A stretch of DNA of 64,000 bases from Limonium bicolor (lineage: Eukaryota > Streptophyta > Magnoliopsida > Caryophyllales > Plumbaginaceae), in NCBI GenBank assembly GCA_023374045.1, contig CM041782.1, positions 183,228,925-183,292,924 of the forward strand, in the 5' to 3' direction. Below the pieces are notes generated by a model. It saw only the letters and a program-made list of their open reading frames with translations. It ran no database searches and was not told where the DNA came from. The position numbers were made by a program, and so were the translations under genes. Below are positions 23,753-35,060 of this stretch, piece after piece. How positions within the stretch are numbered: position 1 is the stretch's first letter; every line of letters begins with the position of its first letter.

Positions 23753-25263
23753 ATGCACGGTACTCGATCTCGAGGTCCACCAAGATTCAACTTAGACTTA
23801 GAGATCAACCGTACAGCTCGAAGAGCAAGAAGAGCACTCACCTTCGCCATGGCTAATAACGGACCAGTCAATCCCAATGCCAATGCTGAGCAGTCCACTT
23901 TGGGAAGAATTAATCGCCCGCCAGCTGCTCCTAGAAGAGGACCTGTGACTCTACCTAACTCACAGCGGAATTAACAGCAGAATGGCAGAAGTTGAAACCA
24001 AGCCATCAGACAAATGCTGTGAGAAATCATCCAGCAGGGACCTTCTCAGGCGCCGACCCGGCTGATGCACTCGACCATGCCATCGGTTCTTAGTCCATTT
24101 GGATTCGCTAGGGATGTCTCAGGGGCTCTGAGGAATATGCTCGGCTGTGCTTATTCAGCACAGTCTATCAGGGGAAGCCTCGAAGTGGTTCCACCGTCTA
24201 CCACCAGGTATCATCACTACCTGGGAGCTGCTGACAGAGAGGTTCTATGAGAAGTATATCCCCATCTCCAGGACCAGGCAGATGATAGCTGATCTGACCG
24301 CTTTCAGACAGTCCGGCAACGAGACGATCTGTGAAGCTTGGGATAGGTTCAAGGAGCTGCTCCGCCAGTGCCCGCATCACGGTCAGAACATGACATCTTT
24401 GGCCCAGGGGTTCTTCCAAGGGCTGAGAGATGAGCACAGAGCCGAGGTCAGAGCTGCATTGGGTGGTAATTTGCTGGCTAAGAGTGGAGAGGAATTTATG
24501 TCAGCCATGGAGTCCTACTGCGAGGAGCTCCGCCAGTGGAGCAACAGCGGTGGCAGGGTCTTCACAGTTGGGCAGACCTCCTCTCGGGCTCCAGATCCTA
24601 TGATGGAGCAGATTGCTGCTGAGCAGGCCCATTAAGTACCACAGTGGGCAATATGGCAAGATGCTCGAGAGGCTCACTATGGGACAGACACCGATGCAAA
24701 CCGTCAAGAAGGTGTCTTCTGGTCCAAACGAGGTATGCTGTTCTCAGTGTGGAGACAGCCATGATTACGAAGACTGCCCGATGGTTGCTGAGATGAGGCA
24801 GACTGAGGAGGCGAATGTCATTGGTCAGTACAACAGGCAGCCTTGGATGCAGAACCAGCATCCAAACCTGAGGTACGGTAATCCAAACAACGCCCTCAAC
24901 TCACAGCAGATGCAGCCTCAGAGGGCAAGTCAGGGAGCACCACCCGGTTTTGTTAGGCCTCCATACAATCAGTTTAGGCCACAGCAGTCTCCAGCTCAGC
25001 CATCGTCACTGAGCTCGAATAATGCTAATTTAAAGGAGATGATGGATAAACTGATGGCGTCTCAAGAGCAACAAACAGTGATAAATCAGAACCTGGCAGC
25101 TGGCCAGCAGAAGCTTGAGAACGCCATGGTTGAGATGCAAGGAACGATGAGTCAGTTGACTCAGTTCCTCCTACAGCAGAGACCGTCTGGCTCACTGCCT
25201 TCCCAAACAGACCCCAATCCTAAAGCTCAGTTGAAGGCAGTGACGGTCTCAGAAACCGTGTAG
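23753..25263 (+). pseudogene. gag: gag of element C, Athila type, frameshifted
   Basis: Nucleocapsid and capsid gene. It starts at ATG 23753 with a basic, RSRGPPRF-containing N-terminus and continues in other frames as a Gag domain (EASKWFHRLPPG, FYEKYIP, ETICEAWDRFKELLRQCPHHG at 24170-24380), a glutamine/proline-rich region and a single knuckle CSQCGDSHDYEDC (about 24738). Breaks near 23970, 24150 and 24630 divide it into at least three frames. The last one ends with TAG at 25261-25263, one base out of register with the next frame; in intact Athila elements gag and pol form one long frame. It lies 87 bases after the primer-binding site. Confidence 0.8.
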
Positions 25264-28200
25264 TGGAGGATTGCTCAGATACAGAAGAGGTGGCTGCAGT
25301 TACTTTACGAAGTGGGAAGCAATTAATCAATAGAAATCAAGTGGCTGAGGATCAAGCTGATGAGGAGACCGGTCGCCCTTCTTCTAGCACTGGTGCACCA
25401 TCAGGGCCCTCAGCCCCTCCTGAGGTAGTTGTTGAGGAGACCCAGGCTCCTATTTCTTCCCCTTCTATTTTGAATGCTAAAAACTCCAAGGGTAAGGCGG
25501 TTCCTAAGGACCTTCCTTTCCCTAATAGATTAAAAGAAAAAGAACTTGATGATCAATTTGGGAAATTTCTGAGTGTATTTTCAAAGCTTACTATTAACAT
25601 TCCTTTAATTGATGCTATCAAGCAGATGCCTAACTATGCTCGCTTTGTGAAGGATTTAATTTCTAACAAGCGAAGGTTCAAGGAAAAGGAGATTGTTCAG
25701 CTGACAGAGACGTGCTCTGCAGCTATCCAGCAGAAGCTCCCTCCGAAGTGTGGAGACCCAGGCCAGCCCATCATCCCTTGCACCATTGGAGACATGGACT
25801 GTGGGTACGGACTCTGCGACCTTGGAGCAAGCATAAATTTGATGCCATATTCGATGTTTAGGAAGCTTCATGCTGGTGAGCTTATCCCTATTAATTTTAA
25901 TTTGCAATTGGCTGATCGTTCCTCAATCAAACCTCGTGGTATGGTTGAGAACGTTGTGGTAGGTGTCGGTAACTTCTTCTTCCCTGCTGATTTTGTTATT
26001 TTGGATATGGATGAGGATGTTGAAGTACCACTAATTTTGGGTAGACCATTCCTGCGAACTGCTAAAACTGTCATTGATGTTGACAAAGGAAAAATCACCC
26101 TGAAATTTAATAATGAGGAGCTTAGTTTTGATATCACCAAAATGATGAGAACGAATGCTTCTTCTCATGCTGTACTTTCTATTGATGTCGACTACACTGA
26201 TGATTATGATGCATTTGTCGCTGAAAGTACTAATGACTCTTCCTTCCTGTTTGAGAATTCTGATAAATTAGAACAGGTGTTATGCCATTCGATTGAGGAT
26301 GATAAGGAGAGCACTGAGGTAGCTACTGTTGTCCAGCAGCTTAACCAGGGACGAACCTATTTTCGCCCTCATGCTCCTCCTGTGGAGCCACTGGACAGGC
26401 CTACTCAGAGGCTCATTCCTTCAGTAGAGAGACCCCCTACCCTTGAATTAAAAACTCTCCCTTCAAATCTTAAATATGCTTTCTTGGCAGAGGGTAGCGC
26501 CCTGCCGGTTATTATTTCTTCTTCTTTGTCTGTTTCGCAGGAAAGCAGACTTCTGGAGGTATTGAGAAGGCACAAGGGAGCGTTGGGGTGGTCAGTGGCA
26601 GACATAAAAGGGATCAGTCCAGGGTTCTGCACTCATCGGATCTACATGGAAGACAGTATCAAACCAGTGAGGCAACCCCAAAGGAGATTGAATCCCAACC
26701 TGAAGGAAGTAGTGAAGGCTGAGGTTTTAAAGCTGCTGGATGCGGGCATCATCTACCCCATCTCTGACAGCGCTGGGTCTCTCCTGTGCAAGTCGTTCCC
26801 AAGAAGGGAGGAATTGTGGCGGTGCCCAATGATAAGGGAGAGCTGGTGCCTCAAAGACAGACCACTGGCTGGAGGATGTGCATAGACTACAGGCGGTTGA
26901 ACGAGGCCACGAGAAAGGATCATTTCCCGCTGCCGTTCATCGATCAGATGCTGGAGCGACTGGCTGGGCAGGAGTACTACTGTTTCCTCGATGGATACAG
27001 TGGTTACTTCCAGATTCCCATCGCGCCAGAGGATCAGGAGAAGACCACCTTCACCTGCCCTTATGGCACGTTTGCCTATAGGAGGATGCCATTTGGTCTC
27101 TGCAACGCACCAGCCACCTTCCAGCGGTGCATGATGGCCATTTTCAGCGAATTCATTGAGAAAAGCATAGAAGTCTTCATGGACGACTTCTCAGTGTATG
27201 GCCAGAATTTTGATGTGTGTCTGGATCAGCTGGATCAGATATTGAGCAGATGTGAGGAGACCCACCTGGTTTTGAATTGGGAGAAGTGCCATTTTATGGT
27301 GCATGAGGGTATAGTGCTTGGGCACAGGGTCTCCAAAGATGGCATCCAGGTGGACAAGGCAAAAGTGGAAGTCATTGAGGGGCTACCCCCTCCCACTTCA
27401 GTCAGAGGAGTCAGATCTTTTCTGGGTCATGCGGGGTTCTATCGAAGGTTCATCCAGGACTTTTCAAAAATCGCGAAGCCCTTGTCTGATCTCCTGCAGA
27501 AGGATGTAAAATTTCATTTTTCAGAAGAATGCTTGCAGGCTTTTCAGACCATCAAGGATAAACTCATCTCTGCCCCCATTGTGGTTCCCCCTGACTGGAC
27601 CCTTCCTTTTGAGGTAATGACTGATGCTAGCGACTTCGCTGTAGGTGCTGCTCTCTGTCAAAGGAAGGATAAGATTTTGAGGGTCATCACATATGCCAGT
27701 AAAACTCTGACGGAGCCTCAAAAGAATTATACTACCACTGAGAAGGAACTACTTGCTGTGGTGTTCGCTCTGGACAAGTTCAGACCTTATCTGCTGGGGA
27801 GTAAGGTAATTGCCCACACCGACCACTCCGCCTTGAAATATTTGTTTCAAAAGAATGATTCCAAGCCCAGACTATTGAGATGGATCCTGCTTCTCCAAGA
27901 GTTTGACTTGGAAGTGGTTGATAAACAAGGGAAGCAGAATGGGGTTGCAGACCATTTATCAAGGCTTGAGACTCCAGATGACGGGGTCCCCATAAATGAG
28001 TTCTTTCCCGACGAAACGGTCTTTGTAATTGGGAAACTCAAAGAGCCATGGTACGCTGACTGGCTAACTATCTTGCCTCTGGGTTGGTTCCCCATGATCT
28101 AAGCTACAACCAGAGGAAGAAGTTTCTGTCTGAGACCCGTCATTATGTTTGGGAGGACCCCTATCTCTTCAGAGTATGTGCCGATGGTCTAATCAGAAGA

Positions 28201-29477
28201 TGCCTCCCTGATGAAGAGGTGAACAGTGTGATAGAGTTCTGCCATTCTCGAGAGGCAGGTGGTCACCACGGTCCTACTAGGACTGCTGCTAAAGTTTTAG
28301 AGTGTGGTTTTTACTGGCCCACTCTACACAAGGATGTCCACCGCTTCTGTACTCACTGTGATAACTGCCAGAGAATGGGGAACACTTCAAGAAGGCATGA
28401 GATGCCGCAGAAGGGAATCCTAGAAGTGGAATTATTTGATGTCTGGGGTATTGACTTCACCGGCCCATTTCCCTCTTCTCACGGAAACCACTACATCCTT
28501 GTTGCTGTAGATTATGTTTCCAAATGGGTCGAAGCAATCCCCTGCCCTTCTGCTGATGCTAAAACTGTGGTAAAATTCTTGAAGAAGAACATCTTTACCA
28601 GATTGGTGTGCCAAGAGCTATCATCAGTGACGGAGGTTCTCATTTCTGCAACAAAGCTTTTAATTCGCTGATGACTAAGTACGGGGTGACTCATAAGGTA
28701 GCTTTGCCTTATCACCCCCAAACTAATGGGCAAGCAGAAGTGAGCAACCGAGAGCTCAAATGGATTCTTCAGAAGACAGTCAATTCCTCCAGGAAGGATT
28801 GGTCTGTCAAGCTTGATGATGCTCTATGGGCCTATAGAACCGCATTTAAAACTCCCATTGGGATGTCCCCCTTCAAGCTGGTATACGGGAAGGCTTGTCA
28901 TCTCCCAGTTGAGCTAGAGCACAGAGCCTATTGGGCTTTAAAGGCTCTTAATTTTGATTTACATGACGCTGGAGAGAAGAGGCGATTTCAGCTTTCTGAG
29001 TTGGAGGAACTGAGGGACCAGGCGTACGAAAGCTCTAAGATCTACAAAGAGCGCACCAAAAAGATCCACGACCGGATGATTCAAAAGAGAGACTTCAAAG
29101 TGGGGGATCTGGTGCTGCTCTTTAACTCTAGACTACGTCTCTTCCCTGGGAAGCTAAAATCACACTGGGCAGGCCCCTTCAGAGTTGTAGGAGTTACATC
29201 GTATGGAGCATACGAGCTGGAAAATAAGGCTGGAGAAACATTTAAGGTAAATGGTGCTCGATTAAAAAGCTATCTTGGTACTGATCATAATCTTTTTCCC
29301 TTGCAGGCAATATTCTTTGTGGAGAGTGAACCCAAGCCTACATTGAAGAGGACCTCCCAAGAGACGGGTTCAAACATGAAAAAGAAACTCTCTTGGCGAA
29401 TGCGGAAAGGATTGAGCAGGCTGAAGGAATTCACTGTAGGCTGTGGTGGAGTTGCTCATCACACCTCTTCTGATTGA
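25263..29477 (+). pseudogene. pol: pol of element C (PR-RT-RH-INT), Athila type, frameshifted
   Basis: Opens with the Athila-typical VTLRSGKQL linker. Then come: aspartic protease with CDLGASINLMP (about 25815) and LILGRPFLRTAK; reverse transcriptase with [11 protein letters not shown] and the catalytic FMDDFSVYG (about 27175); RNase H with [13 protein letters not shown] (about 27620) and [11 protein letters not shown]; integrase with an HHCC zinc region (HHGPTR ... CTHCDNCQ), core residues in WGIDFTGPF and IISDGGSHF, and [14 protein letters not shown], ending at 29477. There is no chromodomain. Frames break near 26800, 28090 and 28620, each with a short overlap, as expected from single small indels. 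Confidence 0.9.
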
Positions 29478-29653
29478 TCAAGCAGAATTGTCTAGCTAAA
29501 GACATTAAAGAAGAGCAGCTGACTGGGAGGCAACCCAGTGTTTTCGGTACTTTAATCTTGTGTTTTTATGTTGTTTTTAGTTTTGCTTTAGGATAATGTC
29601 TTTGCTGCAGTGAATTGAGCTCAAAAAGAAACAAAGAGGTGCATTTTTGGGGA

Positions 29654-29963
29654 TGTCCGAACTTCAGTCCGAACATTGAAGTTCGGACTCAGTTCGAGAG
29701 ATAGAGACCTGCGCAAACCAGTATGTCCGAACTTCAGTCCGAAGATTGAAGTTCGGACTCAGTTCGAGAGTCCGAGGGCTGTGCAAGAGGCTATGTCCGA
29801 ACTTCAGTCCGGACATTGAAGTTCGGACTCAACACGGGAAATCTAGCGGAAGGCAAACACGGGATGTCCGAACTTCGGTCCGAACATCGAAGTTCGGACA
29901 CAATACGAAGCTTATCTCAGGTATGCACGTCCGAACTTCTGTCCGAACATCGAAGTTCGGACA
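29654..29963. repeat. Five-unit palindrome array in C interior
   Basis: Units start near 29654, 29724, 29794, 29865 and 29929, with spacings of 70, 70, 71 and 64. Each is tgtccgaacttc, then gtccgaacattg, then the reverse complement gaagttcggac. It lies between pol and the third ORF and has the same word as the array in this element's LTRs. Spacers are related (ttcgagag). Confidence 0.88.
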
Positions 29964-29999
29964 GATCGAAAATTTCTGAACGTAAGTAAGGGGCGCGGA

Positions 30000-30860
30000 C
30001 TTAAACCTCAAAAACTTCATCCCCTACCTCGCGACGCCTCAACACCACCATATAACCCTCTTCTCCAATCTCCCATATCTCCCTCAAAACTCCATCAAAT
30101 CCCTCATTCTTACTACCAATCTCTTCGGTTTTGAATCCTCTACACTCCTAGCACTCGAAATCCACCAGAAATATCTCGAATCTGCCCGATTTTAAAGCAC
30201 ACCTGTTCGAACCCTAACTACCGAATTGGGGGTTGTTGAGTTCGATTTGTGCAGATTTTGGCTGTTATTTCTACTTCTAAACATTCATTCAACTCCAACA
30301 AGGTAATTCCTCTACTTTTCTACCTCTTTTAATGTGTTTCGACAAGATTTGGAATTGAGGTATAAAAAAAACGAGACTATGCTGGTTATTATTGCGATTT
30401 CTGAGCTTCATTTGCGTATTGTGGGTTTATTATCCGATTTGCTGTAAGTTGCTGGATGGAGATGTGTTAAACTGCCCAACTATGATTTCAATATGCATAT
30501 TTGAGTGTGTAATCGTATCTTGCATGGCTGAAAAAAATAAGTGATTGAGATTAAGCTGAACTGTTGGAACAAGGTACCCTTTTTGACGGGTTAGATGTGA
30601 TTAGAACTACCTCTTTGTGTGGAAATGAGCAGTTGAGTTTGGTTTTGAGATTGCGGTTGGATTTGCGACTGACTGAGACTTGGTTGGTGCTTGCTTTGTT
30701 GGTACTGAACACCTTTTAACAGGAATCGGATTATATCAATTAAGTCTCTTCTGGTCGTTGCCTGTTAGTGCTAAATATACTGAAATTGGAAGATTGCTTG
30801 AACCGTGTTGTGGAGATTGATGAATTTTTAGGGGACACTCTGTCAAATTTTGGATAAATT
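30000..30860. other. Spacer between pol and third ORF of C
   Basis: Non-coding. Around 30300 there is a plausible 5' splice site (caacaag|gtaatt) followed by a T-rich, intron-like tract that ends near 30922 (gagcag|atgctg). A spliced subgenomic RNA could therefore express the third ORF. This is inference. Confidence 0.35.
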
Positions 30861-30922
30861 CAGTGCATGTTAGACTATTCCATTGCTTTCCTTTATTTGA
30901 CATTGTCACCCTTGTTGAGCAG

Positions 30923-32078
30923 ATGCTGAGCCGAATCACAGGCCGAGGTAAAAGGGCTGCAAGAGCTGGTGCAAGCTCCAGCCGTCGAGGTCTGGAGCCG
31001 GAATTCAGAAATGATGAAGCCCGGGTGTGGTTTGAGAAGGAGGTAGACATATTGCTGAGCGCGGGGTGGTGCCAGAACTGGAGCAACAGCTGGGTTTGAG
31101 AGCTCTATTAGACCAATTTGGCTGGGGCAAGATTCTGGATATGGGGGGCAAATACTCGGAACGGATTGTTCGTATGTTCTATGCGAATGCCACCTTCCAG
31201 GACGGCCAGATCAGGTCACTTGTAGACGGTGAGAGAGTGACGGTTTCCACCTTCGAGATTGCTCAATATATGGAGCTCCCGCATCCCGCCCCGAGGCTCC
31301 TCAACACCTCAACCCTGTTGATTTCAAAAACGCAGCTATCCACCACTACACTCCCCTTATGGTTCAGGGGCCGAGACGACGCAGAGGGGATGACCCATCA
31401 AAGCAGGTCGTCCCTGCTGATGCACTTCAGAGCCCCCAGGAGAGAGTTCTGCTCGCACTGCTGGCTGCGAACATTGTACCTCGTCAGAGCTCCGACCTCA
31501 ACCAGACTGACTTTCTACTTCTTCAGGCGGTGCTGAACCCGTCGTTTGTTGGGGCTGCCGAGGTCACCTATCTGCCTTGGGTCATCTTCTTGCACCTACA
31601 GTATATCATAGAGCACAAGGACCGACACAAGCTCGGCTATCCGGTCATGCTCTGCCACATCCTCAAGAGGCAGATGGTTACCATTCCATCTGCGGGGCTG
31701 CATGCTGCGCGGTCCCCTATTGATGTGGGAGCTATGAAGAAGATGTGGTTTGAGTATAGAGAGGGGGTGTGGAGGAAGAAGGCTGCAGCGCGACCGCAGA
31801 AGCGCCAGAGAGAGGCCGGTGAGGGACCATCAGAGCCCGCTCCTGCTGCTTCACCTGATGAGGAGGAGGCCTATCTTGCACTGCCGGCCCCTGGGAGCGA
31901 GTACGTCACTCGCTATGAGTTTGCTCAGCTGGAGTCTCGTTTCGAGGACATGGATCGGCGCTATCAGGCGGAGATCGAGACTCTGCAGCAGCAGGCCCGT
32001 CGCTCTCAGGAGACTATCAGGCTCTGCTCGATCAGTTCCAGCAGTGGCAGGCGTACTATCCGCCTCCACAGTGATTAG
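30923..32078 (+). pseudogene. Third ORF of element C, in the envelope-like position
   Basis: Athila elements carry an extra gene after pol that is often called envelope-like. Here the frame starts MLSRITGRGKRAARAG (ATG 30923), shifts near 31065, continues with FGWGKILDMGGKYSERIVRM and RMFYANATF, shifts again near 31360-31400, and ends at 32078 after an acidic, coiled-coil-like tail (QLESRFEDMDRRYQAEIETLQQ). The GG..Y...V..FYAN...DG pattern is that of the family annotated as putative plant transposon protein. I see no signal peptide or transmembrane span in the readable parts, so an envelope role is not supported by this sequence. Two frameshifts make it non-functional as read. Confidence 0.65.
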
Positions 32079-32360
32079 GATGCTGCTTGCTGTTTTTGTT
32101 TAGAAGCCATTCTTGGACTTCTTTCTGGATTTGTTTTAGTTGTGTTGAACTGATTACTTTTATTTCGATTGGGTTGTAATTTTTCTTTTGATTTTGTTTA
32201 TTTGGATCTTAACTCTGAATATTGGCTGTCACTAATCGATGCTTCTAGCACACTTTTATGTTTTGTTTGAATGTGTGCAAGTGTACCTTATTGGGCTGAC
32301 TCCATGCCGGACCCTAGCTTCAAGCGAGTGTGAGGAAACATTCTCCCCTGCGAGGACACT

Positions 32361-32586
32361 AAGTGTGAGGAAGAATCACTTCCTCAAAGCATCACAAAAG
32401 AAATCAGGGGAGTTTTTAGTTTCTTTTTCTTTTTGGTTACTGTTCGGCCTGTGCCTTAAATTGTGAATAACTTTGTCACTGTTCAATTCACCCTTGTGAG
32501 TTTGACACATTTAGTCCGATCTCCTTCTTGTGATTAATTTCTGAACAATGCGGACATTGCTCTTCATTAAGTGTGAGGAAGGGGGA
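32361..32586 (+). repeat. Internal polypurine-like copies of AAGTGTGAGGA in C
   Basis: AAGTGTGAGGAAG at 32361 and TTAAGTGTGAGGAAGGGGGA at 32567-32586 resemble the true tract at 33453-33467 just before the 3' LTR. A shorter GAGTGTGAGGAAAC lies near 32327. Confidence 0.6.
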
Positions 32587-33452
32587 GATCTTTCTGAATG
32601 TGTCAGTCATTTTTCCTTACCTAATTTTTGTTTGGTTTTGGGCTATGTGGGGGTAATTCCCTTAGAGTGCTTCTTAGTGTTGAATACTTGGGTGGATCTT
32701 TAGTTGTGGAGTTGAGTCCGGTACTGACCTTTAGAGTTGGTTTGCTCAAAAATTGTGTGCTCTCTTATCATATTTTCAAATGGCTGAATTTTGTTAAATA
32801 TCTGTGAACAAGTTGGTTGTGAAGTTAGAACTGGTTTAACTTGGAACCCTGGGAATGATGAGAATGTCTGGAATGAAGGATAAAGGCAAGGTACTCCTCT
32901 GATCTAAGTTTCTTTTTCTGAACCAAAAACAGGCCTCTTCCATCCGGTTATTAAGTCCTAGGGGTGTTTCATCACCCATTTACCTAAGGTCGTCTGATCT
33001 GGGATAAAAGACCCAATACCGTTACAAGGATGGAGAGAAAAGTCTGGGGGATGAATTATGTGCGAAAAATTGATATATATGCAAGAAACACAAAGGAAGT
33101 TCTTTAAAGTCTTATGTTTATGATAATTCCTTAAAATTAGATCATGAGTACGTGGTGTTGAAAGGTTCTGCGGAATATGGCATAACTTCACACCCCTTGT
33201 CATCCACGGGTTTGAGAAGAGAAAAGGTTGGAAGGTTCTGGGTTACTCTACGTTTTGACTTCATGATTTAGCTTCTTCATAGTCTTTTGTTTTAAAAAGC
33301 GTACTTCATTGTTTGAGAGACATGCAGTTAAGAGCAGATCGATTCTTGGGTGATTATTGTGTCTTAAGCTCCTTATTTTATGCAATCCCAAGGTTTGACC
33401 CTGAGGCATTCTGAGACATTTTACTCCTGCTTTGCTTGAGGACAAGCAAAGG

Positions 33453-33467
33453 TTAAGTGTGAGGAGG
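33453..33467 (+). promoter_or_regulatory. Polypurine tract of element C
   Basis: TTAAGTGTGAGGAGG, preceded by GAGGACAAGCAAAGG and followed by the 3' LTR. This is the arrangement seen in Athila-type elements. Confidence 0.75.
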
Positions 33468-33469
33468 TT

Positions 33470-35055
33470 TGATGAGTGTGAAATATGAATGGTTCTAATG
33501 GTCTTTAATGTCTATTTGTATACGCGAATTGATACTATTCCACACTTATCTTGCGTTTTTCTGTGGTTTGTTGTTTGTTAAGGCTTGATACACTTTTTCT
33601 ATGTTAAATGCAGAGAAAAGCCAAGGAAACACTAGATTAACTCACAAGGGAGGTAATGCAACAAACGGGGGTCGAATCGGAGTCAAAATGAAGAAGTTAG
33701 AGGATTTTTAAGGTGTGTCCGAGCTTGTGTCCGAACTTCCAAGTTCGGACGCAAGTCGAGAGTTGTATGCTGCGCCTGATGGGATGTCCAACTTCGTCCG
33801 AACAGCGAGAGTTTGTATGCTGCGCCTGATACGGAGCATGTCCGAACTTGTGTCCGAACCAAAGTTCGGACACAGGTCGAAACTTTCTGAATTGAATCGC
33901 TCAAAGCATTGTGTCCGAACTTTGAAGTTCGGACCAATGTTCGGACGGCACGAAAATTACAGCACAAACTCGGCGTTTTGAAGGGAAAAAGAGAGAGAAA
34001 AGGTCTATTTAAATGACCTAATCAGAGGGAGAAGGTATTCACGCATCATCGATCATTACAACACTCCCTTCCACACTGATAAACGAGGTTCTCTCCAATC
34101 ATCCACGCCAATTGCATCGGTTCGCCTTCATCCACATTCACCAATCATTCCATCATCGTTCTGGAGGAGCATCGACAGAGGGAAGTGCGACTATCATCTT
34201 CAACCTTGCACCTGCATCCACCGATTCTGGATAGTCAATCAACAAAAGGGTTTTTCTACCTTTAGATAGTTTCTATGTTGATTGTATTTATCTTTTCATT
34301 GGCAATGTCTGGCTAGTAGGGATTTAACTCTGGGGTAGGGTTGTTCAAGATGGATTCAATGTAGTTAAGAATTCTGCAATTTGATTATGAGGCTGTAACG
34401 GATTGTTTTCAGGTTAATGACTATCAATTTTCTTCTCTATTAATTTCGCGAGTTATAGAGTTGTTCTGCGAAACCTATTAAGATCAGACAAGGTGATTAG
34501 TAGGGAGTTCGAGTTAACCTGGGAATTTGGGGAAGGATTAGTCGGATAGATAATCTTTCCTACAAACGCTAACAATTCTTTGTGCTTATTCCGCCTGTAT
34601 GTGTTTTGCCAACTGCTAGATTAGAGTTGACATGTCCTGATAGGTGAGCTCTTCAATGAACTAGGATTTAGCATTGAAGAGATAGGAAGAATTGGCCTTT
34701 CCGTTCTCATAATTAAGTTGTAGAAGTTACTAGATTTAATCAAGAAAGAACAACCTGAACCCGGAGTTCCACTCGTACAATCAAACTCATCATTCTTTTA
34801 CTGATTGCTTATTTCAATTCTGATTTGCATTTATTCGATTCGGATTCAAAAACAATTCACAACCCCCCTGAATTTGCAGTTTATTAGGATTTAGGATAGG
34901 ACTTAGGCTTATTTATTCAAGTCCCACGGTTCGATACTTGGTTGCTTAACTTTCTATACTATAGTGACCGGGATTTTTGCAACCCGACAGACTTATTGAT
35001 TTATTATTTTTCTAGATTAATTGTTTAGTTTTAGTAGATCAATACCCTGTTTGCA
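33470..35055 (+). repeat. 3' LTR of element C
   Basis: Matches 22044-23645. The palindrome array (33715-33947) is damaged in this copy: bases are missing near 33786-33860 and a piece with tatgctgcgcctgat is duplicated. Elsewhere differences are few. Confidence 0.92.
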
Positions 35056-35060
35056 ATATT

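Larger units (their letters stand above)
22044..35055 (+). mobile_element. Element C: Athila-like Ty3/gypsy element nested in A
   Basis: LTRs of 1602 and 1586 bp (22044-23645, 33470-35055) begin TGATGAGTGTG and end CTGTTTGCA. They are flanked by perfect ATATT duplications (22039-22043 and 35056-35060) inside A's 3' LTR. Athila hallmarks are a primer-binding site of the TGGCGCCGTTGCCGGGGA type, gag-pol without a chromodomain, a long spacer with an extra downstream ORF, and GAGGACAAGCAAAGG just before the 3' LTR. Gag, pol and the third ORF each carry frameshifts. C inserted after A. Confidence 0.93.

Noticed and set aside
30923..32078. True viral envelope gene
   Set aside because: Position fits the envelope-like ORF of Athila elements, but the readable frames show no signal peptide, transmembrane helix or cleavage site.
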